64,000 nucleotides of DNA from Mesorhizobium sp. M2D.F.Ca.ET.226.01.1.1 (GCF_004022705.2 NZ_RZOY02000023.1:1-64000); one strand, 5' to 3'. Shown: positions 19,238 through 28,883, counted from the stretch's first letter. The notes: generated by a model not told the origin, from the letters alone. Numbers and translations are program-made.

Positions 19238-20251
19238 ATGACGACGGAGCGGGAGGAGGTTCCGCTCACCGGGAGGACGAGATTGATCGGACGGCAAGCA
19301 GCCGTGCATGCGGATCTGGTTCAGGCCTCGATCGCTAAGAGCGAGGCGGCCCATTCGGCGTTGGTCGCCTCATGGCGGCGCTCCCTGCAACTGCATCATC
19401 TCGACCCCGCCGAGCGCAAGGCGCCCAGGCGACTGACTGAAGGCGAGCTCAGAGCGGCCCGGCAGCGCATGGAGCAAATGATCCGCGCTGCGGTGACAAG
19501 CCTCAACCGGCTCTATCAGGCGGTCGGCGGCGTCGGCTGCTGTGTCATGCTGGCCGACCGAGACGGCATCCCTGTCGAGCGCCGGGGCGCGGTCGCCGAC
19601 GACGAGACGTTCGATGAGTGGGGCTTGTGGACCGGCACCGTGTGGAGCGAGGACAGCGAAGGCACCAACGGCATTGGCACTTGCATTGCCGACCAGCGGG
19701 CCCTGACCATCCACCGTGACCAGCACTTTTTTACTCGCAACACGCTGCTTAGTTGCACCACGGCGCCAGTCTATGACCACGAAGGCAATCTGGCCGCCGC
19801 GCTCGACGTGTCGTCATGCCGCTCGGACCTGACCGAAGGCTTCGTCCAGCTCATCGCCGTTGCCGTAGGCGATGCCGCGCGCCGCATCGAGGCCGAGAAT
19901 TTCCGCATGGTGTTTTCAGGCGCCCGCATCCTGCTCGCGCCAGTCTCCGAGCGCAGCGCCGGCGCGCTCATCGCGGTCGATGCGGACGATCTGGTGATCG
20001 GTGCGACACGCTCCGCGCGCCTCGCTCTGGGCATAACCCGTGAAACGCTCGCCAAAGGGCTGCTGGCCGCCGACGTCCTCGGCGATCCGGCAAAGGGCGC
20101 TGAAGTCCTCGACGATGCCGAGCGCGGCGTGCTGCAGCGGGCGCTGGCGCGCGCGGGCGGCAATGTCTCGGCGGCCGCCCAAAACCTCGGCATTTCGCGC
20201 GCGACGCTGCATCGCAAGCTCGCCCGTTTCGAAATCCGCCGCCCGCATTGA
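19238..20251 (+). CDS. GAF-domain regulator with Fis-type HTH, lacking the AAA+ domain
   Basis: A 337-aa protein laid out like an AcoR-type activator but without its centre. A GAF-like sensory region covers about residues 60-205 (with GLWTGTVWSEDSEGTNGIGT). The next segment ARILLAPVSERSAGALIAVD is what precedes the AAA+ ATPase in AcoR proteins, yet the sequence then runs directly to a Fis-type helix-turn-helix (GGNVSAAAQNLGISRATLHR). There is no Walker A and no GAFTGA, so it should not remodel sigma-54 polymerase. It probably controls the downstream aldehyde dehydrogenase. Starts at 19223 or TTG 19193 are also in frame. Confidence 0.85.
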   Translation: MTTEREEVPLTGRTRLIGRQAAVHADLVQASIAKSEAAHSALVASWRRSLQLHHLDPAERKAPRRLTEGELRAARQRMEQMIRAAVTSLNRLYQAVGGVGCCVMLADRDGIPVERRGAVADDETFDEWGLWTGTVWSEDSEGTNGIGTCIADQRALTIHRDQHFFTRNTLLSCTTAPVYDHEGNLAAALDVSSCRSDLTEGFVQLIAVAVGDAARRIEAENFRMVFSGARILLAPVSERSAGALIAVDADDLVIGATRSARLALGITRETLAKGLLAADVLGDPAKGAEVLDDAERGVLQRALARAGGNVSAAAQNLGISRATLHRKLARFEIRRPH

Positions 20252-20260
20252 TTTCACGAT

Positions 20261-20288
20261 CGGACTGTCGCAGTTCTGCGACAGTCCG
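20261..20288. promoter_or_regulatory. Perfect 13-bp inverted repeat, likely operator for the GAF-Fis regulator
   Basis: CGGACTGTCGCAG and CTGCGACAGTCCG flank TT. The symmetry fits a dimeric Fis-type HTH. It lies 10 bp after the regulator stop and 103 bp before the aldehyde dehydrogenase start. It could also act as a hairpin in RNA, but no T-run follows. Confidence 0.7.
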
Positions 20289-20309
20289 CTTCCACGATCG
20301 ATAGACCCC

Positions 20310-20325
20310 TGGCTGACAAACCGCA
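20310..20325 (+). promoter_or_regulatory. Possible sigma-54 (-24/-12) promoter of the aldehyde dehydrogenase
   Basis: TGGCTGACAAACCGCA has GG (20311-20312) and GC (20323-20324) with the required 10-base spacing, but only a partial match to TGGCAC-N5-TTGCA. The palindrome at 20261-20288 is centred near -60 of the implied start. Because the neighbouring regulator lacks the sigma-54 domain, this match may be chance. Confidence 0.35.
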
Positions 20326-20390
20326 GTCCATCGGCAACCCTTTCCTCCTGACGCGCCGCATCCCGCGGCGTGCTTCTTCGGGAGGAAGTG

Positions 20391-21908
<1,518 letters not shown>

Positions 21909-21926
21909 TCCTCCACGGGCAGGGCG

Positions 21927-21952
21927 GGAGGGCGCGGTCAGCCGCGCCCTCC
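21927..21952 (+). terminator. Strong hairpin between the aldehyde dehydrogenase and DUF779 genes
   Basis: GGAGGGCGCGG and CCGCGCCCTCC form a perfect 11-bp stem around TCAG. TGTGAATTTC follows, a weak T-run. It likely reduces transcription or protects the 3' end of the upstream message, so the DUF779 gene would be made at a lower level (inferred). Confidence 0.5.
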
Positions 21953-21973
21953 TGTGAATTTCAGGAGGAGGCT

Positions 21974-22336
21974 ATGGATAAGGCTTCATTGGGCAAAGTC
22001 TCGGCCACTCCGGAGGCCGAGGCGCTGCTTGCCGAGATCATCACCGATCATGGCCCGGTGCTCTTTCATCAGTCCGGCGGCTGCTGCGATGGTTCCTCGC
22101 CAATGTGTTATCCGCGTGGCGAGTTCGTGATCGGCGACAAAGACGTCAAGCTCGGTGAAATCGGCGACACGCCGGTCTATATCAGCGCCTCGCAATATGA
22201 GGCGTGGAAGCATACCGATCTCATCATCGACGTGGTGCCGGGCAGGGGCGGCATGTTCTCGCTCGACAATGGCCGCGAGAAGCGATTCCTGACGCGCTCG
22301 ACCATCTGTGCTGTGCCGACGCCTTCGGGCGGATGA
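21974..22336 (+). CDS. DUF779 domain protein
   Basis: A 120-aa cytoplasmic protein of the DUF779 family, which is often found beside aldehyde dehydrogenases. The conserved core is HQSGGCCDGSSPMC (residues 33-46), with three cysteines that suggest metal binding or redox work, and GGMFSLDNGREKRFLTRS near the C-terminus. It follows the dehydrogenase by 65 bp with GGAGGAGG as ribosome site. Its biochemical role is not known to me. Confidence 0.85.
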   Translation: MDKASLGKVSATPEAEALLAEIITDHGPVLFHQSGGCCDGSSPMCYPRGEFVIGDKDVKLGEIGDTPVYISASQYEAWKHTDLIIDVVPGRGGMFSLDNGREKRFLTRSTICAVPTPSGG

Positions 22337-22344
22337 CGCGATAG

Positions 22345-22367
22345 TGCGACGATTGGGGCAATCGTCG
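22345..22367 (+). terminator. Hairpin after the DUF779 gene
   Basis: GCGACGATTG and CAATCGTCGC form a perfect 10-bp stem around GGG, followed by GCTTAATTGGG. It probably ends the aldehyde dehydrogenase operon, although the T-run is poor. Confidence 0.55.
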
Positions 22368-22443
22368 CGCTTAATTGGGTCTTTGGCTCGCACAATGCCT
22401 GCCTTAGTGCTATGGCGCCGCTTTCAAACGGAAAAGCGTATCC

Positions 22444-23424
22444 ATGGCAGGTGTTGAACAGATCACGGTAGAGGCCGGCGAGGCGGGCATGCGGCTCGAC
22501 CGCTGGTTCAAGGTCCATTTCCCGGGCCTCGGCTTCGGTCATCTGCAAAAGCTCTTGCGCTCGGGCCAGATCCGCGTCGATGGCGGCCGGGCAAAGGCCG
22601 ACACGCGCGTCGAGCCCGGCCAGACCGTGCGCATCCCGCCGCTCGACGTCGACAAGAAGGGCGACGCGCCGCTCACCGGCCACTCGATTCGCAACCAGGG
22701 CGATGCCGATGTGCTCGCCAAGATGCTCCTGCACGAGGATCCGAAGGTCTTCGTCTTCAACAAGCCGGCGGGTCTCGCCGTGCAGGGCGGCTCCGGCGTC
22801 ACCCGCAATGTCGACGACATGCTGGAGGCCTGGCGCAACCAGAAGGGCGAGAAGCCGCGCCTCGTTCACCGCCTCGACCGCGACACGTCCGGCGTGCTGG
22901 TCGTTGCCCGTACCCGCCTTGCCGCGATGAAGCTCTCCGAAGCGTTCCGGGCACGCGAGACCAAGAAGACCTACTGGGCTCTGGTCAAGGGCGTGCCGGC
23001 GAAGCGCGAGGACAAGATCTCGACCTGGCTGATCAAGGAGCCGACTGAGGACGGCGACCGCGTGCGCGTTGCCAAGCACGGCGAGAAGGGCGCCGACCAT
23101 GCTGTGTCCTACTATCGCGTGGTCGAGCAGGCGGCGCAGTCGCTGTCCTGGCTGGAGATGGAGCCCTATACCGGCCGCACGCATCAGCTGCGCGTCCACG
23201 CAGCCCATATCAGCTGCCCGATCATCGGCGACCCCAAATATTTCGAGGCCGATACCAATTGGGAGTTCCCGGGCGGCATCCAGAACCGGCTGCACCTGCA
23301 CGCCCGCCGCATCGTCATCCCGCATCCGGACCAAGGCGTCATCGACGTGACGGCGCCCATGCCGCCGCATATGCGCCAGAGCTGGAACCTCCTCGGTTTC
23401 GACGAACAGAGCGCGGAGGACTGA
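22444..23424 (+). CDS. RluA-family 23S rRNA pseudouridine synthase (RluC/RluD-like)
   Basis: A 326-aa enzyme that converts uridines in 23S rRNA to pseudouridine. An S4 RNA-binding domain (about residues 15-75) precedes the catalytic domain with HRLDRDTSG, where Asp145 is the expected nucleophile, and GRTHQLRVHAAH. RluC and RluD cannot be separated by eye. It is followed 2 bp later by the EamA transporter, so the two are co-transcribed. Confidence 0.94.
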   Translation: MAGVEQITVEAGEAGMRLDRWFKVHFPGLGFGHLQKLLRSGQIRVDGGRAKADTRVEPGQTVRIPPLDVDKKGDAPLTGHSIRNQGDADVLAKMLLHEDPKVFVFNKPAGLAVQGGSGVTRNVDDMLEAWRNQKGEKPRLVHRLDRDTSGVLVVARTRLAAMKLSEAFRARETKKTYWALVKGVPAKREDKISTWLIKEPTEDGDRVRVAKHGEKGADHAVSYYRVVEQAAQSLSWLEMEPYTGRTHQLRVHAAHISCPIIGDPKYFEADTNWEFPGGIQNRLHLHARRIVIPHPDQGVIDVTAPMPPHMRQSWNLLGFDEQSAED

Positions 23425-23426
23425 TA

Positions 23427-24344
23427 GTGGCTGTTGCGCCTGCAGTGGATCGCCGCAACGCGGTCGACATGGCGGCGGCGGCCATCATGATCGGGCTGAC
23501 CTTTTCCTGGGGACTAAACTACGTCGCCGCCAAGGTCTCTTACGCCGGCTACGACCCCGTCTTCGTCTCGATCGCGCGCTCGGTTCTCGGCGGGCTCTGC
23601 GTGCTCGCCTGGTGCCGGCTGCGCGGCATCAGACTGTTCGAGGCGGACGGCACACTTGGCGCCGGCATCATCGTCGGCGTGCTCTTCGGCGTCGAGTTCC
23701 TGTGCCTCTATATCGGGCTCGAATACACGACCGTGGCCCGCAACACGCTTCTGGTCAACACCATGCCGTTCTGGGTGCTGATCGGCGGTCATTTCCTGCT
23801 TGGCGAGCTCATTAACGCGCGCAAGTTTGGTGGCCTTGTTCTCGCCTTCTGCGGCCTGGCCGCTGTCTTCTCCGACGGCATCGTCGCCGGCAAGGACGCG
23901 ACGTTGACGGGCGACCTGCTCAGCCTCGGTTCCGGCATCCTCTGGGCGACGACCAGCATCGTCATCAAGCGCTCGAAACTGGTCGAGACCAGCGCCGAGA
24001 AACTGCTGCTCTACCAATTGGCGGGCGCGGCGATAGTCGGCGTGCTGGCGATGCCCCTCGCAGGCCCGCCGATTCGCGCCATCGCAGCCTTGCCGACACT
24101 GGCGCTGCTGTTTCAGTCTTTCTATATCGTGGCCTTCACCTATGTGTTGTGGTTCTGGCTGCTCACGCGCTATCCGGCGGCCGGCTTGTCGAGCTTCGCC
24201 TTCCTGTCGCCGGTGTTCGGCGTTCTGTGCGGCGCGGTGATTCTGGGCGAGCTGCCGACGCTCCGGATCTTCCTGGCGCTGGCGCTGATCGCCGCCGGCC
24301 TGATCATCGTCAACCGGCCGGCGCGCAGGCAGCCAACAGTTTAA
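23427..24344 (+). CDS. EamA/DMT-family transporter (GTG start)
   Basis: A 305-aa inner-membrane protein with about ten hydrophobic helices in two EamA repeats. Conserved points include FSWGLNYVAAK in helix 1 and PVFGVLCGAVILGE near the end. Substrate cannot be read from the sequence; metabolite efflux is usual. The GTG at 23427 follows the upstream stop by 2 bp; an ATG at 23469 is the alternative. It sits in an apparent operon with the rRNA synthase and the ATP12 chaperone. Confidence 0.88.
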   Translation: MAVAPAVDRRNAVDMAAAAIMIGLTFSWGLNYVAAKVSYAGYDPVFVSIARSVLGGLCVLAWCRLRGIRLFEADGTLGAGIIVGVLFGVEFLCLYIGLEYTTVARNTLLVNTMPFWVLIGGHFLLGELINARKFGGLVLAFCGLAAVFSDGIVAGKDATLTGDLLSLGSGILWATTSIVIKRSKLVETSAEKLLLYQLAGAAIVGVLAMPLAGPPIRAIAALPTLALLFQSFYIVAFTYVLWFWLLTRYPAAGLSSFAFLSPVFGVLCGAVILGELPTLRIFLALALIAAGLIIVNRPARRQPTV

Positions 24345-24354
24345 GGAGTTCGAC

Positions 24355-25146
24355 ATGCGCGACATCCTCGAAGACCTGGAAGCCGGGAAACTGCTTTCCG
24401 ATCCCGATCCGGTGCGCCGCGCGCAGATCCAGATGAAGACGCCGCTGCCGAAGCGTTTCTATAAGGCCGTGTCGGTTGTGCCGGTGGAGAACGGTTTTGC
24501 GGTGCATCTCGACGGCAGGCCGGTGCGCACGCCAGGCAAGGCCGTGATGGTGCTGCCGACCGAAAAAGCCGCCGCGCTCGTGGCCGACGAATTCAGCGCG
24601 CAAAGCGAGATCATCGATCCGGTGACGATGCCCGTCATGCGCCTCGTCAACACCGCCATCGACGGCGTCGCCTCCGACCCGCAGGCGGTGCTGGAAGACA
24701 TCCTGCGCTTCGCCTCGTCCGATCTGCTCTGCTATCGCGCCGACGGTCCGCAAGGCCTGGTCGAGCGTCAGAACCGGCACTGGGACCCGGTGCTGGACTG
24801 GGCGCGCAGCCACCTTGGCGCGCGCTTCAACCTGGCCGAGGGCGTCATCCACGTCGAGCAGCCGCGCGAAGCCATCGCCGTCCTCGGCGCGCATCTCGGC
24901 CAGCGTTCCGAGCCGATGCGACTGGCGGCCATCCATGTCATGACCGCTCTGACAGGTTCGGCGCTGCTGGCTCTAGCCGTCGATTTCGGTGAGATCGACG
25001 GCGAGGAAGCCTGGGCCGCCGGCCACGTCGACGAGGACTGGCAGATCGAGCATTGGGGCCAGGATGCCGAGGCCGTGGCGCGCCGCTCGGCCCGCAAGCG
25101 CGACATGATGGCGGCGGTCGGCCTGCTCGAGGCGCTGCAGGCCTGA
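24355..25146 (+). CDS. ATP12-family F1-ATPase assembly chaperone
   Basis: A 263-aa homologue of mitochondrial Atp12, which holds the F1 alpha subunit during assembly of ATP synthase. The family pattern is seen in the N-terminal KRFYKAVSV..GFAVHLDGRPVRTP region, LLCYRADGP near the middle, and the C-terminal EEAWAAGHVDEDWQIEHWG. It occurs in alphaproteobacteria and mitochondria. It is 10 bp after the EamA gene. Confidence 0.93.
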   Translation: MRDILEDLEAGKLLSDPDPVRRAQIQMKTPLPKRFYKAVSVVPVENGFAVHLDGRPVRTPGKAVMVLPTEKAAALVADEFSAQSEIIDPVTMPVMRLVNTAIDGVASDPQAVLEDILRFASSDLLCYRADGPQGLVERQNRHWDPVLDWARSHLGARFNLAEGVIHVEQPREAIAVLGAHLGQRSEPMRLAAIHVMTALTGSALLALAVDFGEIDGEEAWAAGHVDEDWQIEHWGQDAEAVARRSARKRDMMAAVGLLEALQA

Positions 25147-25333
25147 ACGCTGCCACGTTTTCGCAGCGCACCTAATACCAAAGTCATAATCCCATCGTCG
25201 CGGTGCCTTTCGCCCGGCCTTTCTGTCATTTTTTCTCTCGTTGGCTGCGTTTTTTGAGTCCGCGTTCGGAGGAGCACGGACGGTGGCGCGCAGCCACCGA
25301 GGATAGACGGGATCTCACGGGAGGATAGTTCAA

Positions 25334-27223
25334 ATGGCAATGGCTTCGACCGCCGGCGGAACCAGCCGCGGCATGACGCGGGAGGAAAAGAAGGTCATCT
25401 TCGCCTCTTCGCTCGGCACCGTTTTCGAATGGTACGATTTCTATCTATACGGCTCGCTGGCGGCCTTTATCGGCTCGACCTTCTTCAGCCCCGCGATCCC
25501 GGAGGCGACGCGCAACATCTTCGCGCTGCTGGCCTTTGCCGCCGGCTTCCTGGTGCGCCCATTCGGCGCGCTCGTGTTCGGTCGCATCGGTGACCTCGTC
25601 GGCCGCAAATACACCTTCCTCGTCACCATGACGATCATGGGCCTGTCGACCTTCCTGGTCGGCCTGCTGCCCGGTTATGCGAGCTGGGGCATCGCCGCTC
25701 CGGTGATCCTGATCGGACTGCGCATGCTGCAGGGCCTGGCGCTCGGCGGCGAATATGGCGGCGCCGCGACCTATGTCGCCGAGCACGCGCCCGACGATCG
25801 CCGCGGTTACTACACGTCATGGATCCAGACGACGGCGACGCTCGGCCTGTTCCTGTCGCTCATCGTCATCCTGATCGTGCAGGCCTCGCTCAGCAAGGAA
25901 ACCTATGCCAGCTGGGGCTGGCGCATTCCCTTCATCGTTTCCTTCCTGCTGCTCGCCATTTCGGTCTGGATTCGGCTGTCGCTGTCGGAGTCTCCGACCT
26001 TCCAGCGCATGAAGGACGAGGGCAAGGGCTCCAAGGCGCCGCTAACGGAGGCTTTCGGTCAGTGGAAGAACGCCAAGATCGCCCTTCTGGCGCTGCTAGG
26101 CCTCACCGCCGGCCAGGCCGTGATCTGGTACAACGGCCAGTTCTACGCCTTGTTCTTCCTCACCAACGTGCTGAAGGTCGACGCGCAGTCGGTCAACATC
26201 ATGATCGCCATCGCGCTTGCGATCGGCTCTATCTTCTTCGTCGTGTTCGGCTGGCTGTCCGACAAGATCGGCCGCAAGCCAATCATCATGGCCGGCCTTG
26301 CGCTCGGCATCGTCTGCACCTTCCCGCTGTTCAAGGCGCTGACCTGGGCCGCTAATCCGGCTTTGGCCACGGCCCAGCAGAACACCCGCGCGACAGTGAC
26401 GGCTGCGCCCGGCGACTGCAAATTCCAGTTCAATCCGGTCGGCACGGCCAAGTTCACGACATCCTGCGATATCGCGACCTCGTTCCTGACCAAGAACTCG
26501 GTGCCTTACGACGTCGTCACGACGGCGGCACCTGGGACTGCGGCCACGGTCAAGATCGGCAACGAGACGCTGAATTCCTATGACGCCGTCGCAGCCGGCG
26601 ACCAGGCCAAGGCCAAGGACGCCGCCTTCGTCAAGGCGGTGAACATGTCGCTGCGGGATGCCGGCTATCCGCTGAAGCGCGCCGCGGCCAAGGTTCCGGA
26701 CCAGAAGCTAGACGCCTTTGTCGCGGCCAATCCGGAGCTGAAGCTCGACGCAGCGGCCATCCGCGCCGGCGAGAAAGCGGCTGTTCCGACGGATAAGGCG
26801 ATCGCCGACAAGCTCTTGACCAAGGAAGAGGCAGCCGGCGCGCCGGAAGTCACCGTCTACACCATCCCGGGCGGTGGCGCGTTCGCGATGACCGCCGATC
26901 CGGCGGCCATCAACTGGCCAATGACGATCGGCATCCTGTTCATCCTGGTGCTGTTTGTGACCATGGTTTACGGGCCGATCGCCGCGATCCTGGTCGAGAT
27001 GTTCCCGACCCGCATCCGTTACACCGGCATGTCGCTGCCCTACCACATCGGCAATGGCTGGTTCGGCGGCCTGCTGCCGGCGACGGTGTTCGCGCTCAGT
27101 GCCTACAAGGGCGATATCTACTATGGCCTCTGGTATCCGGTGGTGATTGCGGCGATGTCGCTGATCATCGGAATGATCTTCGTCAGGGATACGCTCGGCA
27201 CCGACCTGCACGCCAAGGACTGA
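25334..27223 (+). CDS. MHS-family MFS transporter with a large periplasmic insert
   Basis: A 629-aa symporter of the metabolite:H+ class (ProP/KgtP/ShiA group). TM1 contains FEWYDFYLYG, the loop 2-3 motif GRIGDLVGRKYTF is at residues 84-96, and its repeat is GWLSDKIGRKP near 306-316. Unlike the usual 430-550 aa proteins, about 190 residues (338-527) lie between predicted TM9 and TM10, on the periplasmic side by my topology count. The insert carries two cysteines (362 and 378) and a helical Ala/Lys-rich stretch. Likely substrates are organic acids or osmolytes, not determined. GGGAGGAT precedes the ATG. Confidence 0.9.
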   Translation: MAMASTAGGTSRGMTREEKKVIFASSLGTVFEWYDFYLYGSLAAFIGSTFFSPAIPEATRNIFALLAFAAGFLVRPFGALVFGRIGDLVGRKYTFLVTMTIMGLSTFLVGLLPGYASWGIAAPVILIGLRMLQGLALGGEYGGAATYVAEHAPDDRRGYYTSWIQTTATLGLFLSLIVILIVQASLSKETYASWGWRIPFIVSFLLLAISVWIRLSLSESPTFQRMKDEGKGSKAPLTEAFGQWKNAKIALLALLGLTAGQAVIWYNGQFYALFFLTNVLKVDAQSVNIMIAIALAIGSIFFVVFGWLSDKIGRKPIIMAGLALGIVCTFPLFKALTWAANPALATAQQNTRATVTAAPGDCKFQFNPVGTAKFTTSCDIATSFLTKNSVPYDVVTTAAPGTAATVKIGNETLNSYDAVAAGDQAKAKDAAFVKAVNMSLRDAGYPLKRAAAKVPDQKLDAFVAANPELKLDAAAIRAGEKAAVPTDKAIADKLLTKEEAAGAPEVTVYTIPGGGAFAMTADPAAINWPMTIGILFILVLFVTMVYGPIAAILVEMFPTRIRYTGMSLPYHIGNGWFGGLLPATVFALSAYKGDIYYGLWYPVVIAAMSLIIGMIFVRDTLGTDLHAKD

Positions 27224-27240
27224 CCTTGGCTCAAACAAAA

Positions 27241-27270
27241 GCCCGGCGCGATCGCTCGCGCCGGGCTTTT
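27241..27270 (+). terminator. Rho-independent terminator after the MFS gene
   Basis: GCCCGGCGCG and CGCGCCGGGC form a perfect 10-bp stem around ATCGCT, preceded by AAAA and followed by TTTTT. The A-run makes it usable from both directions, so it can also end the minus-strand gene at 27296-27490. Confidence 0.92.
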
Positions 27271-27295
27271 TCATACCCGAATTCCAAGGAACAGA

Positions 27296-27490
27296 TCAGC
27301 TCTTGCGCTGCTGATCTTCTTCCTCGATGGCCGCTTCGTGATACCAGCCGTCGAAGTCGGCATGCTCGCCGCGCAACGAAGCCAATTCTGCCGCGAATTT
27401 CGCCTGGGCGCCTAAATTTAAGGCAGACTTACGTCCTGCCAGCGGGAACGTCAGGATTTTCGCCGTGGGACGGGCGGAGACGATCTCCAT
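27296..27490 (-). CDS. Small basic-to-acidic protein of unknown function
   Basis: A 64-aa protein beginning MEIVSARPTAKILTFP, with an acidic end IEEEDQQRKS. The start at 27490 is supported by AAGGAGA eight bases upstream; a longer frame opens at 27559 but lacks such a site. No domain is recognised. It converges on the MFS terminator and diverges from the glnII control region. Probably a conserved small rhizobial protein. Confidence 0.6.
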   Translation of the reverse strand: MEIVSARPTAKILTFPLAGRKSALNLGAQAKFAAELASLRGEHADFDGWYHEAAIEEEDQQRKS

Positions 27491-27591
27491 TGCCTGTCTC
27501 CTTTCTTCTTTATGAGCTTTTCGATTCGCTTTTGCGACAATGTAGGTTCTGCGATTCATTTAGGCAATATGCCTATTAAAAGATCAATATT

Positions 27592-27608
27592 TGCATATTA
27601 TTTGTGCA
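27592..27608. promoter_or_regulatory. NtrC-type binding site upstream of glnII
   Basis: TGCATATTATTTGTGCA has the dyad ends TGCA...TGCA and the 17-bp length of NtrC sites (consensus TGCACC-N5-GGTGCA). Its centre lies near -131 of the start implied by the sigma-54 promoter, a normal enhancer distance. Confidence 0.55.
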
Positions 27609-27704
27609 TATAGCGGATCTGATCGATCTCGCCGCAGTGCTGAGGCGGCTCAGCAAAACCAACACGATCTCGTGACCATTTTGCCGCACCCGATGGGGCG
27701 GGTG

Positions 27705-27720
27705 TGGCATACGATTTGCA
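27705..27720 (+). promoter_or_regulatory. Sigma-54 promoter of glnII
   Basis: TGGCATACGATTTGCA closely matches TGGCAC-N5-TTGCA, with GG and GC separated by exactly 10 bases. It lies 78 bp before the glnII ATG. Nitrogen-limited, NtrC-dependent transcription is the known mode for glnII in rhizobia. Confidence 0.85.
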
Positions 27721-27798
27721 TTTTAACGACCGGCAGGCCGGCCAGCCCGGCCATGCGTCGACGCCGCATGCGGTGATCAAGCAACGAGAGGCTCTAGA

Positions 27799-28836
27799 AT
27801 GACCAAATACAAGCTCGAGTATATCTGGCTCGACGGATACGTCCCGACCCCCAGCCTGCGCGGCAAGACCCAGATCAAGGAGTTCGCCGAGTTCCCGACG
27901 CTCGAGCAGCTGCCGTTGTGGGGCTTCGACGGCTCTTCCACCAACCAGGCCGAGGGCCACAGCTCCGACTGCGTGCTCAAGCCCGTCGCAGTCTATCCGG
28001 ATCCGGCCCGCACCAACGGCGTGCTCGTCATGTGCGAAGTCATGATGCCCGATGGCGTGACGCCGCATGTCTCCAACAAGCGCGCCACCATCCTTGACGA
28101 CGAGGGCGCCTGGTTCGGTTTCGAGCAAGAGTATTTCTTCTACAAGGACGGCCGTCCGCTGGGCTTCCCCGAGAGCGGCTATCCGGCACCGCAGGGCCCT
28201 TATTACACCGGCGTCGGCTTCAAGAATGTCGGCGATGTCGCCCGCACGATCGTCGAGGAGCATCTCGACCTCTGCCTGGCAGCCGGCATCAACCATGAAG
28301 GCATCAACGCCGAAGTGGCCAAGGGCCAGTGGGAATTCCAGATCTTCGGCAAGGGCTCCAAGAAGGCCGCCGACCAGATGTGGATGGCTCGCTACCTGCT
28401 GCTGCGCCTGACCGAGAAATACGGCATCGACATCGAGTTCCACTGCAAGCCGCTCGGCGACACCGACTGGAACGGCTCGGGCATGCACTGCAACTTCTCG
28501 ACCGCCTATATGCGCGAAGTCGGCGGCAAGGCCTATTTCGAAGCGCTGATGGCGCAGTTCGACAAGAACCTGATGGATCACATTGCCGTCTACGGTCCGG
28601 ACAACGACAAGCGCCTGACCGGCAAGCACGAGACCGCGCCGTGGAACAAGTTCTCCTACGGCGTCGCCGATCGCGGCGCTTCGATCCGCGTCCCGCATTC
28701 CTTCGTCAAGAACGACTACAAGGGCTATCTGGAAGACCGTCGCCCGAACTCGCAGGGCGACCCCTACCAGATCGCTTCGCAGGTGCTGAAGACGATCTCT
28801 GAGGTTTCGACCGCTGCCGTTTCGGCCGCCGCCTGA
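27799..28836 (+). CDS. glnII: Glutamine synthetase II (eukaryotic type)
   Basis: GSII (345 aa) joins ammonia to glutamate using ATP. It is the short, octamer/decamer-forming type shared with eukaryotes and rhizobia, not regulated by adenylylation. KLEYIWLDGYVPTP at the start, LWGFDGSSTNQA (about residues 42-53), and GMHCNFSTAYM in the active-site region identify it. It has its own sigma-54 promoter and terminator, apart from glnB-glnA. Confidence 0.97.
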   Translation: MTKYKLEYIWLDGYVPTPSLRGKTQIKEFAEFPTLEQLPLWGFDGSSTNQAEGHSSDCVLKPVAVYPDPARTNGVLVMCEVMMPDGVTPHVSNKRATILDDEGAWFGFEQEYFFYKDGRPLGFPESGYPAPQGPYYTGVGFKNVGDVARTIVEEHLDLCLAAGINHEGINAEVAKGQWEFQIFGKGSKKAADQMWMARYLLLRLTEKYGIDIEFHCKPLGDTDWNGSGMHCNFSTAYMREVGGKAYFEALMAQFDKNLMDHIAVYGPDNDKRLTGKHETAPWNKFSYGVADRGASIRVPHSFVKNDYKGYLEDRRPNSQGDPYQIASQVLKTISEVSTAAVSAAA

Positions 28837-28883
28837 TTTCTCGTTGCAGGCCTCGCCTGCGCTAGGATGAGCTTCAATAGTGA

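Larger units (their letters stand above)
27491..27798. promoter_or_regulatory. AT-rich divergent control region of glnII
   Basis: This 308-bp gap is the most AT-rich stretch nearby (27540-27615). It holds a TAGGCA-ATA-TGCCTA palindrome (27571-27585), an NtrC-like site (27592-27608) and a sigma-54 promoter (27705-27720). No coding sequence is seen. Confidence 0.7.
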
